DNA from: SIG510 sp045540975
Lineage (GTDB): Bacteria; Bacillota; Clostridia; Oscillospirales; JAAYXM01
Reading direction: 5' to 3'
Assembly: GCA_045540975.1 (NCBI GenBank)
Contig: JAZQIE010000128.1
Location: forward strand, 1 to 14,146
DNA length: 14,146 bases
Shown: positions 1-8,894 of the stretch, in pieces
Layout of the letters: every line of letters begins with the position of its first letter
Numbering within the stretch: position 1 is the first letter of the stretch
Translations under genes and position numbers: made by a program
Notes under the pieces: generated by a model
What the model saw: only the letters and a program-made list of their open reading frames with translations
The model's database searches: none
Told to the model about the DNA's origin: nothing

Positions 1-3000
1 AAGCGTGGTTACCCAGATCGACGAACTTTTCGGTCGGGACAACAACGTCTTCTTCGACTTCGTCATCCGCGGTGCCGAGGAGTTTGTCTTCGCCTGCAGA
101 GTAGGTCTTGCCGTCCTTGGTGTAGACATACTCGTCGTCAACCTTCTTGACATCGGTGATGTCGTCTGCGGTGCCCGGAGTCTTATCCGGACCTGCGGAG
201 AGGATGTTGCCGTCAGAATCCTCGTAAATGTTGTTTCCGAGGTCGGTGTAGGTGACCTCATCATCGGAGGAATCACCGCCGTTTCCGCCACCGCCGCCTG
301 CGGAGTTGGAGGAGCCTGCGAAGACTTCCACTTCGAAGTAAACCACATTACCGAGGCTGCCGTTGGACGCCTTGATACCAATGGTGTGCGAACCAATCTG
401 GCTGGTAACCGGACCGAAGGAAACGGTCATTTCGTCCGCATTCAGAACCGTGTTGTTCGGTGCTTCGACAAGCTCGAAGGTCGGAACTGCACCGGATTTG
501 GTCTCCGCGTTAAACGGAACAGTCAAGGTATCACCAACGGTGACCACCTGATTCGGGATTGCGGTGAAGATCGGGCTGTCGTCTTCCGCAATACTCAGCG
601 GAATCTCAAAGCTCTGACCTGCCGCGATTTCGTAGTTGTAACCACCGGTGAGCGGATTGTTTGCATCCTTAACCGAGGATGCCAGACAGAAGTCGCCGAT
701 ACCAAGGACGACCTTGCCGTCCGCACGCTTGGTCGCGCGCTGAATCTTGTAGGAATGTGCCTTGCCGTTTACAAAGATGTAACGGCCGATGATATCCTCC
801 AAATCCATTTCCGCGTTCGGGGTAACAATGATTTCATTGTCGAAGGAGAGTTCACGGGTGAAGTCAGAAACCGTACCGGTGTAAGACGGAGTTGCGGTGG
901 TGTCACCGATGAGCGAGCCGTCACAGACATAGCTGTAAACGATCTTTTCGTCTTCCATGCTGACCACACCGACAAAGCCCTTGAACTGAATCCGACCGTC
1001 GATCTGATACTGGACGTTGTTGTTGGTCGCGTAGATGATGTAGTCCACGCGTCCGTTCTTCATGGTGACCTTAACCGCCTTTGCGGTATCCTTCGCGCCC
1101 GGAGTTGCACCGCCGGAGCGAACGATGGAAACCTGTTCTTCCTTTTCGATGTACGGAGTTGTATCATACGGCTGGAAGACGGTGGTGAAGAGGGAGTCGA
1201 GGTTCTTGCCGTGGCGGTCAACCAAGATGGAATTGACGTAATCCGGGTTATCGCTGTTCTTCGGCGGATTTGCCTTTGCAAGCGCAACCTCGGTGATGTC
1301 AAAGTCGTTGAGCTGGGTCATCTTGAGATGGACATCGCGGTTCTCGGTGAGACGGTCGCGGTGGTCATCGACCTTGAAGTCAACGGTAAATTCGTTACCC
1401 GGGCTTGCCGCACGGGAAACATCATAGAAGCCGTCATAACCCGAGGTTTCCGCATAGTTCGGATAATCCATCGGGCCGTACGGAACCAGCGGTCCCGCAT
1501 AGGTACCCATGCCCTGCTTGATCAGTTTAAGATTCGGGCTGGTGGGTGCCTCTTCGCCGATGACATGGAATGCGAAGGTGTGGCTGTCACCGCCTGTGAC
1601 ACGGAAGAAGTCAACCGCGTAGCTGATTTCTTCGTCATAGTCGACCATAACCGTGGTGCGGCGGTATTCGTCGGTCTCCTGATAGACATTCGGTGCCTTT
1701 GCGTCCATCACCTGAACGCGACCGTCGTTGTCCCCTTCAAAGTGGAGCGCCTGACCGCCTGTGATGGCGACCTGCTGCTTATCATTGACCTGAACGGTGT
1801 TATGGGTGATGGTGGAACGGTCCCAATGCAGGGTTCTCGGAGTACCCGAAGTGGATTCCGGATAACCGAAGTCGGATGCAATCGCCATACCGTATGCATC
1901 GATACCCAGATGCATGACACCCGGATGACCGTGGTTGGTGGAGCGACCGAAGAACATCCAGAAGTCGCGCTGGGTGTTGACCGGACGGGAGAGACCCTTC
2001 TTGTAAACACCGTCACGCAGTGCATAGAAGCCGAAAGAGCCGGTCATTGCAGAGGATTCGTCAAACGGATACTCGCCGTAGGTATCGATAACAGCCTGAA
2101 TATCCTTTGCAACCGTGGTTGCCGGAGTGTAGATATCCGCTTCAATACCGGTGGACTTGTTGCCGTTTAAGAAGTAAATCATCTGTGCGATTTCGGGGTC
2201 ACCGGTACGGATGAATGCGGTGACCAGACGTCCCATGGACATCGACATACCGAGACCTGCAACCGAGCCCGAGTCACCGATCGGAGCGGTGCCGTTACGG
2301 GTCAGCGTCATCGGGAAGTTAGTCTTCATGAGCTTGACGTACTTCGGATTGTCGTAGAGGTTTGCCGCTGCATAACCGTCGTAGGATTCCAGCACGTCAA
2401 CAATGCCCGAGTAAGAGGAAACCCAGGTATCCGAGTAACCCGGAGCCGCCTCAACACCCTGACCGTCGCGGTTGATGGTGCCGATGATGTCGCTGAGCAC
2501 CTTACCGCCGGTACCAAGGACCCAATCCAAGGTATCCGAGGTTTCGGGCATACTGTCGAGGACAACTGCTGCCGCGGTTGCGGAGCCCTGATGCATACCC
2601 TGGTTACCGTAAATCTGGTTTTCTACCAAAACACCGTCAATGACCTCGCGGAGGAGACCGTTTTCAATGTTCTGGCGGATGAGTTCCGGAGTGGACTTGT
2701 CGTTGCCGACACCGCCGCGGAGTTCAAACTCGGTACCGTGCTCGCCGCGCGGATCGCCGAGGTTGTACTTGACCGCCTTGTTGTGCAGGAAGTTGACAAC
2801 CCACGGATCGTCGAATGCCGGATACAGCATATCGTAGGTCTTACAAAGTGCCGAGGAGACACCGGTCTCCCAGATACCGCCGACCAAACGACCGCGAGCG
2901 GAGTTGAAGTCGGAGTTCGAGAAGAGCGGGAAGTACTCGGAAACATACATATCCGGGTACATATCCGCAATACGGTCCATCATGATTGCACCGATACGGC

Positions 3001-6000
3001 CGTAACGCATATCACCGGTCATCGCGTATGCACTTGCCATGTACTGCACCGCATAGTCGATGTTCGGGCCGTACCACAGTGCCCAGTGATTGTAGTATGC
3101 GATGTAGGTCTTGGTGTGCTTTGCGGTACCGAGACCAAGCTGGAGTTCATAGTCCTCATCGGTCACATAACCGCGGCTGTCGTCAACACCCCAGTTGTGG
3201 ATGCCTTCGTTCTGAAGGACACCGTTCTTGTCGATATGCTCATCCTTTTCCGGATAAGAGCTGTTGACAAGCAGGTGGGATGCATTCTGTTTTGCGTATT
3301 CGTAATCGAAGAAGCCGTGTTCATTGATACCTGCATTGTAGAACGCTTCGAAGTCGTTGGACGGGAAGCGGCGCATACAGTTCGGACACTGAATCTTCCA
3401 CGGATAGTTCTTCACGTCATACTTCCACGGATAGAAGTCGCCGGTTGCGCTGGTGACGTTCACGCCGCAGTAATGACAGTTGTACTTTTCGGGATGCCAA
3501 CGGCTGCCCACGTCACAAGCACGCGGAATATCCTGAGAGGTAATCAGGTTCCACGCCCAATCCGGATCGTCGAGGTAGTACGCGTAGGCATTCATGTAGG
3601 TATCGCGGGTGCGCTTTGCCCAGTCGAAGTTCTTGATGTTTTCCTTCGCTGCTTCGCGCTTTTCATAGGTGATATAAGTCGGCGCTTCCTTACCGTCTTT
3701 AATCTTGATGGTAACGGTTGCGACTCTCTTCACACCGTTCTGGTCGGCGGTGACCTCGATGGTCGCATTGCCCTTTGCGTGCGGGGTGACAAAGCCGCTT
3801 TCGGAAACGGTTGCAAGAGACTCATCCAGACTCTTGTAAGTCAGAGTAAGGTTTGCGGGGTCAAGTGTTGCGCCCGACTTGGTCTTTGCGGTCACGCTGA
3901 TTTGAGTGCCTTCCGAGCTCGGCTTGATGGTGAGCGCGGAAGCGGTTGCGGTGAGCGTATTCAAGGTATCGTCTTCAACCGTAACGATAACAGTTCCATC
4001 AACCGAAACACCGTTTAAGGTTGCGGTTGCGGTAAGTTTTGCGGTACCGAGACCCTTTGCGACCAAAGAGCCGTTTTCAACTACAGCAACCGCATCGTTA
4101 TCGGTCGCAAAGTCGAGGGTCAGGTCGGATTCCTTGACAAATCTGCCGTTAGAGAGCTTTGCAAGGACGTTGATGTCAACCTTGTCGCCCACAAAGAGGG
4201 TTTCCTTTGCAAGGGAAACGGTTGCGCTCTCAAGCACACCGTCATCCACCACGATGGTGAGGGTCTCCTCATGCGGAACACCTTCCACATCAGCGGTCAG
4301 AGTGAGGGTGCTTGCGCCAACTTTGAGTGCGCGGATGACACCGTCTTCAATGCTGATGACGTCTTCATTCGAATTTTCAAGGGTGATGGTGTTGTGCTTA
4401 TTGGAAGCGTGGGTAAAGAGCTCGGTATAGTAGACGTAGCTGCCGTCAATGAGCTGTCCGCCCGCCTTAAGGCTTGCGGATTCACCAACGCTGATCTTAA
4501 CGCGGTCTGCCGAGAGCACCAGCTTTGCAAATGCCGCAGGGTCGCCGTTTTTGACCGCCTGCACGGTGACAGGGTCACTGTAATAGGTGGTGCCGTTAAA
4601 CTCAACGATCGATCTCAAAACGATGGTGCCACGTGCACTGGCGCGCATGAGGTTCTTGGAGATTCTCGCGTTGCCTTCCAGCACCTCGTAGGTGATCTTT
4701 GCGCCGAGTGCTTCAAGGTCTGCCGAGGTGTTGTCCGCAAAGCGAGCCTTGGTTGCGAGGGTGACGTTGCCGCCCGCCTGAACCATTGCAGGGACAATCA
4801 GTTCCACCTTGCCGAGTTCCTGGAAGCCGCCGACCGTGATGTCGGTGGTGGAGCTACGGGTGGAGCCGTCCTGATGCAGGACGTAGGTGGTGATGGTTGC
4901 CTTACCGCCGTTACGAGCGGTGACCACGCCCTTGTCATCCACCATTGCGACCGCGGTGTCGGAAGATTCGTGGTAAACCTGCAGGATGGACTTGTCGATT
5001 TCCTGCTTGTCGATGCTGTATGCATGCCAATCAATCTCGGTGGTCTCACCGACTCCGAGTTCCGACGGATCGGCCGAGGTGGTAACACGGCGGAAGAACT
5101 CAGCCGGAACGACCTGATACGGAACATTGAAGATGATTTCTTCGCCGTCATAGGTGTGGCCGGTAACGGTGAGGACCGCATCGCCGAGCGCATGACCGCT
5201 TATGGTCATGGTCGCGTTTTCCACATCCACACTACCGGTTGCGATTTCCGGATGGTCGGAGGAAACAGTAAGGGTCTCAATATTGGAGAAGTCGTAGCTT
5301 TCGCCGTCATATTTTGCGGAAAGGTTGATGGTTTCGCTGCCGTTTTTCATAACGGTTGTTTCGTCCGCATCATGCTCGAGGGTGACCTTCAGAATCTGAA
5401 GGGTCTTGAGCTTGAATGCCGCGGTCGGCATCCAGGTTGCGGAGGAGCGCGGATTCGGATCGGTCATGACAAAGGTCAGGTAGTAGTCGCCTGCCGCCAA
5501 AACCGTATTGCCGAGCGGAATATCCACAAAGTAATCATAGGTATTTGCCCAAGTGTCTACCACACCGACCGAGTACCACGGTGCGGTGGGGTTCGGTGCA
5601 TCCAGCGGAGCAACGAAGACTTCCGCATTCTGACCGGTTGCCGCCTTGGTCACGTTCATGATCGCCTGGAAGACACCCGAGCCTTCCATACGAATCTTAA
5701 ACTGGATTGCACTGCCCTTGGAGCCGCGGATATCCATACCGTAGGTGATACAGGACGGAGTCCAGTCAACCGCACCGTCGCCGGTGGTCTTGGAATACAT
5801 CCACGGGTCGGAGTACGGGCCATTCGGGTTGATGTCGCCCTTGTTGCCGCTGTCCATCTTATCAAAGTTGTCGATGCTGGTCGGATGGAATGCGGAGGTG
5901 GACCACGGGCCGTAGTAGAGCTTCATGAAGTTGAAGTTAAATACACGCGCGTGAACACCAACGGTCGCGGTTGCGGTTGCGGGTGTATCGTCCACAACGA

Positions 6001-7186
6001 CCTTCAAAGTGACGTCGGTCTCACCGACCGTCTTTGCAAACAGAGAGAGCACGATGTTGCCGTCCTCGTCAAAGTCATAGGACGGGACAACCACGTTTTC
6101 GTCTTCTGCATAGAATTCAATGCTGTCAGCATCCTCGAAGGAGAAGGGCAGACCGTTGAACTTCAAGGTCGCACTTGCTTCCTTGGTGTAGCCAAGCTCC
6201 ACGCTGTCGGGCATGCCGACAAATGCAACATCGGTCTGCTTGTAGCCGGTTGCCCAAAGAACATTGACCGGGATGTTAATCTGACCGATTGCATCGCCGT
6301 CCTTCGCGGTCACGTTGACCGCGGTGGTGCCAAGGTACTTGCCTTCGATTTCAATACGAGCGCCGTTTGCATCCACGACAAGCTCCGCGGAGGCAATCGA
6401 CGGGTCGTTGACCGCGATTTCCAAGGAATCCAGGTCGGAAGCGTCGATGTAGTTGCCGGAAAGCATGACGGAAACATCGGTGCTGTCGTTTTGGAACATT
6501 TCGAGCTCCACAGCATCGGCATTGAGGTCAATCCACTTGCCGCTGGTCGGGTCAAGATTCAAAGCCGAAACCCAAGAGACCGGCTCGTCCTGACCTTCCG
6601 CTACCTCATAGCAGAAGATGTAGTCACCCGCTGCGAGAGCGACCTTGTTCATAACCGCCTTCTTCTGGTAAGCAATCGCCGCGGTCTTGGTGTTGAACTG
6701 ACCGACGAAATATTTCTCGTCGCGCGGATTTTCCACACCGAGCGGAGCGATGTACGCATTGAACTTACCGCCGTTGGTAACGCCCGCATAGGTGACGGTC
6801 GGGGTGAAGTATCCGCTCGAGTCGATGCGGACAACGTATCCGCCCCATGCACCCGGTTTACCGATGAGGTACGGTCCGAATTCCGGCTCGTTTGCGGACG
6901 AAGCCTGCCAGCTGAAATCGGTGAGATCTCCGCCCTCCCCGTAATAAATGAACGGATCGGTCTCGTACATCTTGTAGTTGGGAGCATTCTCCTCCCAACC
7001 CCATTCGGTCACATCCTGCGGCTGATAGGCTGCGGTACTGTAACTTCCCGTGCGCAAGCGCATAAAGAAGAAATGGTACGCATCCGGGTCAGCCTGCACC
7101 GCCATACCTGCAGGCAGAATGCCGATGAGCAGGCACAGAGTGAGCAGAAGTGACAACAACCGAATACTCAGTCTTTGTTTCTTCAT
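1..7186 (-). CDS. Giant secreted heparinase II/III-type polysaccharide lyase with Ig-like domains (3' end outside window)
   Basis: I translated the minus strand from ATG 7186 and met no stop before the left edge, so this is at least 2395 codons with its C-terminus missing. AGGAGG lies 8 nt before the ATG. Residues 1-32 are a signal peptide (Lys/Arg start, Leu-rich core, cleavage likely after VQA). Then come a duplicated beta-rich module (about 36-196 and 412-575) and Ig-like domains, including five in a row at about 694-1160 with a period near 93 residues, Big_2-like. Residues about 1165-1640 resemble an alginate-lyase/heparinase alpha-alpha toroid, with a four-Cys motif (C1237, C1240, C1267, C1270) and GNQGMHQG (N1528, H1532), a plausible active-site patch. 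About 1740-2195 is the heparinase II/III beta domain (His1754 in GHPG, then DFGYP). A further Ig-like domain, a Gly-rich linker and Asp-rich repeats follow. By family it would cleave uronic-acid polysaccharides outside the cell by beta-elimination; substrate and PL family are not readable. Cell-wall anchoring may lie beyond the window. Confidence 0.9.
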   Translation of the reverse strand, partial: MKKQRLSIRLLSLLLTLCLLIGILPAGMAVQADPDAYHFFFMRLRTGSYSTAAYQPQDVTEWGWEENAPNYKMYETDPFIYYGEGGDLTDFSWQASSANEPEFGPYLIGKPGAWGGYVVRIDSSGYFTPTVTYAGVTNGGKFNAYIAPLGVENPRDEKYFVGQFNTKTAAIAYQKKAVMNKVALAAGDYIFCYEVAEGQDEPVSWVSALNLDPTSGKWIDLNADAVELEMFQNDSTDVSVMLSGNYIDASDLDSLEIAVNDPSIASAELVVDANGARIEIEGKYLGTTAVNVTAKDGDAIGQINIPVNVLWATGYKQTDVAFVGMPDSVELGYTKEASATLKFNGLPFSFEDADSIEFYAEDENVVVPSYDFDEDGNIVLSLFAKTVGETDVTLKVVVDDTPATATATVGVHARVFNFNFMKLYYGPWSTSAFHPTSIDNFDKMDSGNKGDINPNGPYSDPWMYSKTTGDGAVDWTPSCITYGMDIRGSKGSAIQFKIRMEGSGVFQAIMNVTKAATGQNAEVFVAPLDAPNPTAPWYSVGVVDTWANTYDYFVDIPLGNTVLAAGDYYLTFVMTDPNPRSSATWMPTAAFKLKTLQILKVTLEHDADETTVMKNGSETINLSAKYDGESYDFSNIETLTVSSDHPEIATGSVDVENATMTISGHALGDAVLTVTGHTYDGEEIIFNVPYQVVPAEFFRRVTTSADPSELGVGETTEIDWHAYSIDKQEIDKSILQVYHESSDTAVAMVDDKGVVTARNGGKATITTYVLHQDGSTRSSTTDITVGGFQELGKVELIVPAMVQAGGNVTLATKARFADNTSADLEALGAKITYEVLEGNARISKNLMRASARGTIVLRSIVEFNGTTYYSDPVTVQAVKNGDPAAFAKLVLSADRVKISVGESASLKAGGQLIDGSYVYYTELFTHASNKHNTITLENSNEDVISIEDGVIRALKVGASTLTLTADVEGVPHEETLTIVVDDGVLESATVSLAKETLFVGDKVDINVLAKLSNGRFVKESDLTLDFATDNDAVAVVENGSLVAKGLGTAKLTATATLNGVSVDGTVIVTVEDDTLNTLTATASALTIKPSSEGTQISVTAKTKSGATLDPANLTLTYKSLDESLATVSESGFVTPHAKGNATIEVTADQNGVKRVATVTIKIKDGKEAPTYITYEKREAAKENIKNFDWAKRTRDTYMNAYAYYLDDPDWAWNLITSQDIPRACDVGSRWHPEKYNCHYCGVNVTSATGDFYPWKYDVKNYPWKIQCPNCMRRFPSNDFEAFYNAGINEHGFFDYEYAKQNASHLLVNSSYPEKDEHIDKNGVLQNEGIHNWGVDDSRGYVTDEDYELQLGLGTAKHTKTYIAYYNHWALWYGPNIDYAVQYMASAYAMTGDMRYGRIGAIMMDRIADMYPDMYVSEYFPLFSNSDFNSARGRLVGGIWETGVSSALCKTYDMLYPAFDDPWVVNFLHNKAVKYNLGDPRGEHGTEFELRGGVGNDKSTPELIRQNIENGLLREVIDGVLVENQIYGNQGMHQGSATAAAVVLDSMPETSDTLDWVLGTGGKVLSDIIGTINRDGQGVEAAPGYSDTWVSSYSGIVDVLESYDGYAAANLYDNPKYVKLMKTNFPMTLTRNGTAPIGDSGSVAGLGMSMSMGRLVTAFIRTGDPEIAQMIYFLNGNKSTGIEADIYTPATTVAKDIQAVIDTYGEYPFDESSAMTGSFGFYALRDGVYKKGLSRPVNTQRDFWMFFGRSTNHGHPGVMHLGIDAYGMAIASDFGYPESTSGTPRTLHWDRSTITHNTVQVNDKQQVAITGGQALHFEGDNDGRVQVMDAKAPNVYQETDEYRRTTVMVDYDEEISYAVDFFRVTGGDSHTFAFHVIGEEAPTSPNLKLIKQGMGTYAGPLVPYGPMDYPNYAETSGYDGFYDVSRAASPGNEFTVDFKVDDHRDRLTENRDVHLKMTQLNDFDITEVALAKANPPKNSDNPDYVNSILVDRHGKNLDSLFTTVFQPYDTTPYIEKEEQVSIVRSGGATPGAKDTAKAVKVTMKNGRVDYIIYATNNNVQYQIDGRIQFKGFVGVVSMEDEKIVYSYVCDGSLIGDTTATPSYTGTVSDFTRELSFDNEIIVTPNAEMDLEDIIGRYIFVNGKAHSYKIQRATKRADGKVVLGIGDFCLASSVKDANNPLTGGYNYEIAAGQSFEIPLSIAEDDSPIFTAIPNQVVTVGDTLTVPFNAETKSGAVPTFELVEAPNNTVLNADEMTVSFGPVTSQIGSHTIGIKASNGSLGNVVYFEVEVFAGSSNSAGGGGGNGGDSSDDEVTYTDLGNNIYEDSDGNILSAGPDKTPGTADDITDVKKVDDEYVYTKDGKTYSAGEDKLLGTADDEVEEDVVVPTEKFVDLGNHA
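62..214 (-). repeat. Asp/Gly-rich tandem repeats near the lyase C-terminus
   Basis: Two 18-residue units start at D2325 and D2358, 33 residues apart: DGNILSAGPDKTPGTADD and DGKTYSAGEDKLLGTADD. The 33-residue period appears to restart at the left edge, where DLGN recurs. Spaced Asp/Gly residues resemble thrombospondin type 3-like calcium-binding repeats found in surface proteins; calcium binding is inferred. A Gly/Ser/Asp-rich linker (about residues 2290-2305) precedes them. Confidence 0.6.
5455..5950 (-). repeat. Lyase N-terminal module, copy 2 of an internal duplication
   Basis: Residues about 412-575 of the lyase. Landmarks matching copy 1 are FNFMKL at the start, G-x-W-S-x-x-A-x-x-P, then IQFKIRMEGSG, VFVAPLDAPNP, a VGVVD stretch and LAAGDYYLTF at the end. 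Divergence is high, so the duplication is old and is not a recent DNA-level repeat. Two Ig-like domains (about 209-412) separate the copies. Confidence 0.6.
6599..7081 (-). repeat. Lyase N-terminal module, copy 1 of an internal duplication
   Basis: Residues about 36-196 of the lyase. The module begins with aromatic residues then FMRL, followed by a G-x-x-S-x-x-A pattern. It continues through GYVVRIDSSG and an APLGVENP segment, and ends with LAAGDYIFCY. The same landmarks appear in the same order about 375 residues later (5455-5950). It is probably a beta-sandwich carbohydrate-binding or adhesion module, but I recognise no named family. Boundaries are approximate. Confidence 0.6.
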
Positions 7187-7229
7187 TTTCTTACCCTCCT
7201 GTAAAAAAATAATTTGGTTTTTGCCCTTC

Positions 7230-7284
7230 ATTTTTCGAAAAATAAGGACAACTTTCCATTCTTGATTTTATCTTATCGAAAAAG
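7230..7284. promoter_or_regulatory. Candidate operator: palindrome and spaced direct repeat between lyase and AraC-type gene
   Basis: ATTTTTCGAAAAAT at 7230-7243 is a perfect 14-bp palindrome, 43 bp upstream of the lyase ATG. Its TCGAAAAA half (7235-7242) recurs in direct orientation at 7276-7283, a shift of 41 bp or about four helical turns. AraC-family proteins usually bind repeated sites on one face of the helix, so this is a reasonable operator for the divergent regulator. The region is AT-rich, which weakens the argument. Confidence 0.4.
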
Positions 7285-7287
7285 CTC

Positions 7288-7317
7288 TTGCATTTCTATA
7301 TTCAAATGTTGTATTAT
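7288..7317 (+). promoter_or_regulatory. Possible sigma-A promoter of the AraC-type gene
   Basis: TTGCAT (7288-7293), an 18-bp spacer and TATTAT (7312-7317) would start a transcript near 7324, giving a leader of about 60 nt to the GTG at 7388. The -35 match is poor. The same ATTATA block reads TATAAT on the minus strand, so it could instead serve the lyase with a leader of about 120 nt. I found no better minus-strand promoter. Confidence 0.3.
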
Positions 7318-7387
7318 AGAGTCAGATGTTGGTATTTATTCATTCTTTTTTCACAGATTGAAGCACTTTCGGAAAGGAGCGTTATTT

Positions 7388-8248
7388 GTGTTCCAGAAAC
7401 AATTCCCCGAGTTGGTTTTGATTTCGTGTCACCACCGTGATTTCCTGAGCAATATCAAGCATACTCCGATTTCACATCCGCACATCATTCTGGAGTATTG
7501 CTTCTCGGGAAGCGGAACACTTTCGGTGCGCGGAAAATCCCATTCGGTCAGCGCAGGGCAATGCTTTGCGGTATTTCCGAATACCCCGTATCTCCTCACA
7601 CCCGACTCTCCCGATGATTGGGATTCCATCTGTATTGAGATTTCCGGCACACAAACGGTCTCTCTGCTTTCCGCAACCGGTGTCACAGATACCTCCCCCA
7701 TCTATCCGTGGCAGGAGAACCGTGTCATCCGCAATCACTTCATCTCGCTTGCCACCGACTCCAGTTGGAGTGCTTTTGCAAACCGATTGGGTGAGCTCGC
7801 CGTACTTTACGGACTCTTTTCGGGACTTGTGGTCTTAAATGTCGACCCGTCTTACCGCAATCCCTCGGTGCGTGGGGGTGACCCGATAACAGATGCTGTC
7901 AACTTCATCAAGAATAACTACACCAAACAGCTCACGGTCAAGGAGCTTGTGGAGTTTACCCACCTAAACCGCAGTTATTTCTCCACCCTATTTCGCAAAT
8001 CCACAGGACTTTCTCCGCAGCAGTTTTTGGTGCACATCCGCCTCTTTGTGGCGTGCAAGCGTCTGAGCGAAACCGTCCACGGCATCTCCAAAATCGCAAA
8101 CTCGGTGGGGTATTACGCCCCCGCCTTCACGCAGGTCTTCCGCCGTACCTTCGGCATCTCCCCCACCGTCTACCGCACGCTCTCCCTCGACGAGCAACTC
8201 TACCTGCAAGAATCTTTGAATGTTTCAAATTACCTCGAAAATGATTAA
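7388..8248 (+). CDS. AraC-family transcriptional regulator
   Basis: I place the start at GTG 7388 because AAAGGAG (7373-7379) sits 8 nt before it, giving 286 residues, a normal length for the family. An upstream in-frame ATG at 7214 would add 58 residues of low-complexity, Phe/Ser-rich sequence lying over the divergent promoter, and has no ribosome binding site. Residues about 20-100 form a cupin-like ligand-sensing fold (HPHIILEYCFSGSGTL, then AGQCF). Residues about 167-270 are the double helix-turn-helix: QLTVKELVEFTHLNRSYFS, then GLSPQQFL, then ISKIANSVGYYAPAFTQVF and FGISPTVYR. It is transcribed away from the lyase gene, so it most likely controls that gene in response to a sugar; target and ligand are inferred. 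No repressor or activator role can be read from sequence. Confidence 0.92.
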   Translation: MFQKQFPELVLISCHHRDFLSNIKHTPISHPHIILEYCFSGSGTLSVRGKSHSVSAGQCFAVFPNTPYLLTPDSPDDWDSICIEISGTQTVSLLSATGVTDTSPIYPWQENRVIRNHFISLATDSSWSAFANRLGELAVLYGLFSGLVVLNVDPSYRNPSVRGGDPITDAVNFIKNNYTKQLTVKELVEFTHLNRSYFSTLFRKSTGLSPQQFLVHIRLFVACKRLSETVHGISKIANSVGYYAPAFTQVFRRTFGISPTVYRTLSLDEQLYLQESLNVSNYLEND

Positions 8249-8278
8249 AGGCACTGTGAGAATTCACAGTGCCTTTTT
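8247..8278 (+). terminator. Rho-independent terminator between convergent araC-type gene and recR
   Basis: The stem GGCACTGTGA / TCACAGTGCC (8250-8259 with 8264-8273) is a perfect 10-bp match with a GAAT loop, extended by flanking A:T pairs and followed by five T on the plus strand. It overlaps the regulator's TAA and ends two bases before the recR stop codon. It may also stop transcripts from recR, although the minus-strand T run is only three long. Confidence 0.88.
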
Positions 8279-8279
8279 C

Positions 8280-8879
8280 TTACATTTGTCTTCTTCCCTC
8301 AAGCGCGCGGGTGAGTGTCACCTCGTCCGCAAATTCCAGATGCCCGCCAACCGGGATGCCGTAGGCCAGACGTGTGACCGTCACTTCAAACGGTGCGAGA
8401 AGTCTTGCAAGATACATCGCGGTCGCCTCGCCCTCGGTGTCGGGGTTGGTTGCCATGATGATTTCGCGAATCTCCCCCTCCGCCACACGGGTAAGAAGCT
8501 CTTTTACCCGAATATCATCGGGTCCGATGTTGTTAATCGGAGAAATACAGCCGTGAAGCACGTGGTAAAGCCCATTAAACTCGCGCGTCTTTTCAATCGC
8601 GACCACATCCTTCGGGTCTGCCACCACACAAATGATGCTTGCATCACGGGATTTATCCGAACAAATGCTGCACACCTCGGAATCGGTCAGATTCTGACAC
8701 ACCGAGCAAAACTTCACACTCTTTTTCGCATCTACCACCGCGGCCGCGAAGGTGTTCGCATCCTCCTCGGAGAGCGAAAGCACAAAAAACGCAAGCCGCT
8801 GTGCGGTTTTCCGCCCGATTCCGGGGAGTTTTTGGAATTGCTCAATCAAATGCTCAACAGGAGCTGTAAAAAACTGCAC
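8280..8879 (-). CDS. recR: Recombination mediator protein RecR
   Basis: RecR works with RecF/RecO to load RecA on gapped DNA during recombinational repair. The 199 residues match the family length. Visible parts in order are the helix-hairpin-helix (LPGIGRKTAQRLAF, 18-31), a four-Cys zinc finger (C58, C61, C70, C73), a Toprim domain from about residue 80 (ICVVADPKDVVAIEKT, then MATNPDTEGEATAMYL), and the C-terminal GIPVGGHLEFADEVTL that precedes the usual end. The start is GTG at 8879, preceded by AAAGGA and GGGGA, either of which could serve as ribosome binding site. It lies 15 nt downstream of ybaB and is the last gene of the dnaX-ybaB-recR unit, a widely conserved order. Confidence 0.97.
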   Translation of the reverse strand: MQFFTAPVEHLIEQFQKLPGIGRKTAQRLAFFVLSLSEEDANTFAAAVVDAKKSVKFCSVCQNLTDSEVCSICSDKSRDASIICVVADPKDVVAIEKTREFNGLYHVLHGCISPINNIGPDDIRVKELLTRVAEGEIREIIMATNPDTEGEATAMYLARLLAPFEVTVTRLAYGIPVGGHLEFADEVTLTRALEGRRQM

Positions 8880-8894
8880 GTCTTCCCCGTCCTT

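Noticed and set aside
5..7153. Long plus-strand open frames of 721, 475 and 960 codons
   Set aside because: They lie antisense to the continuous lyase frame, have no recognisable domains, show repetitive Val/Asp/Arg-rich composition typical of antisense reading, and lack good ribosome binding sites.
7214..7387. N-terminal extension of the AraC-type regulator from ATG 7214
   Set aside because: It has no ribosome binding site, encodes low-complexity sequence, and would cover the divergent promoter. GTG 7388 has a well-placed AAAGGAG.
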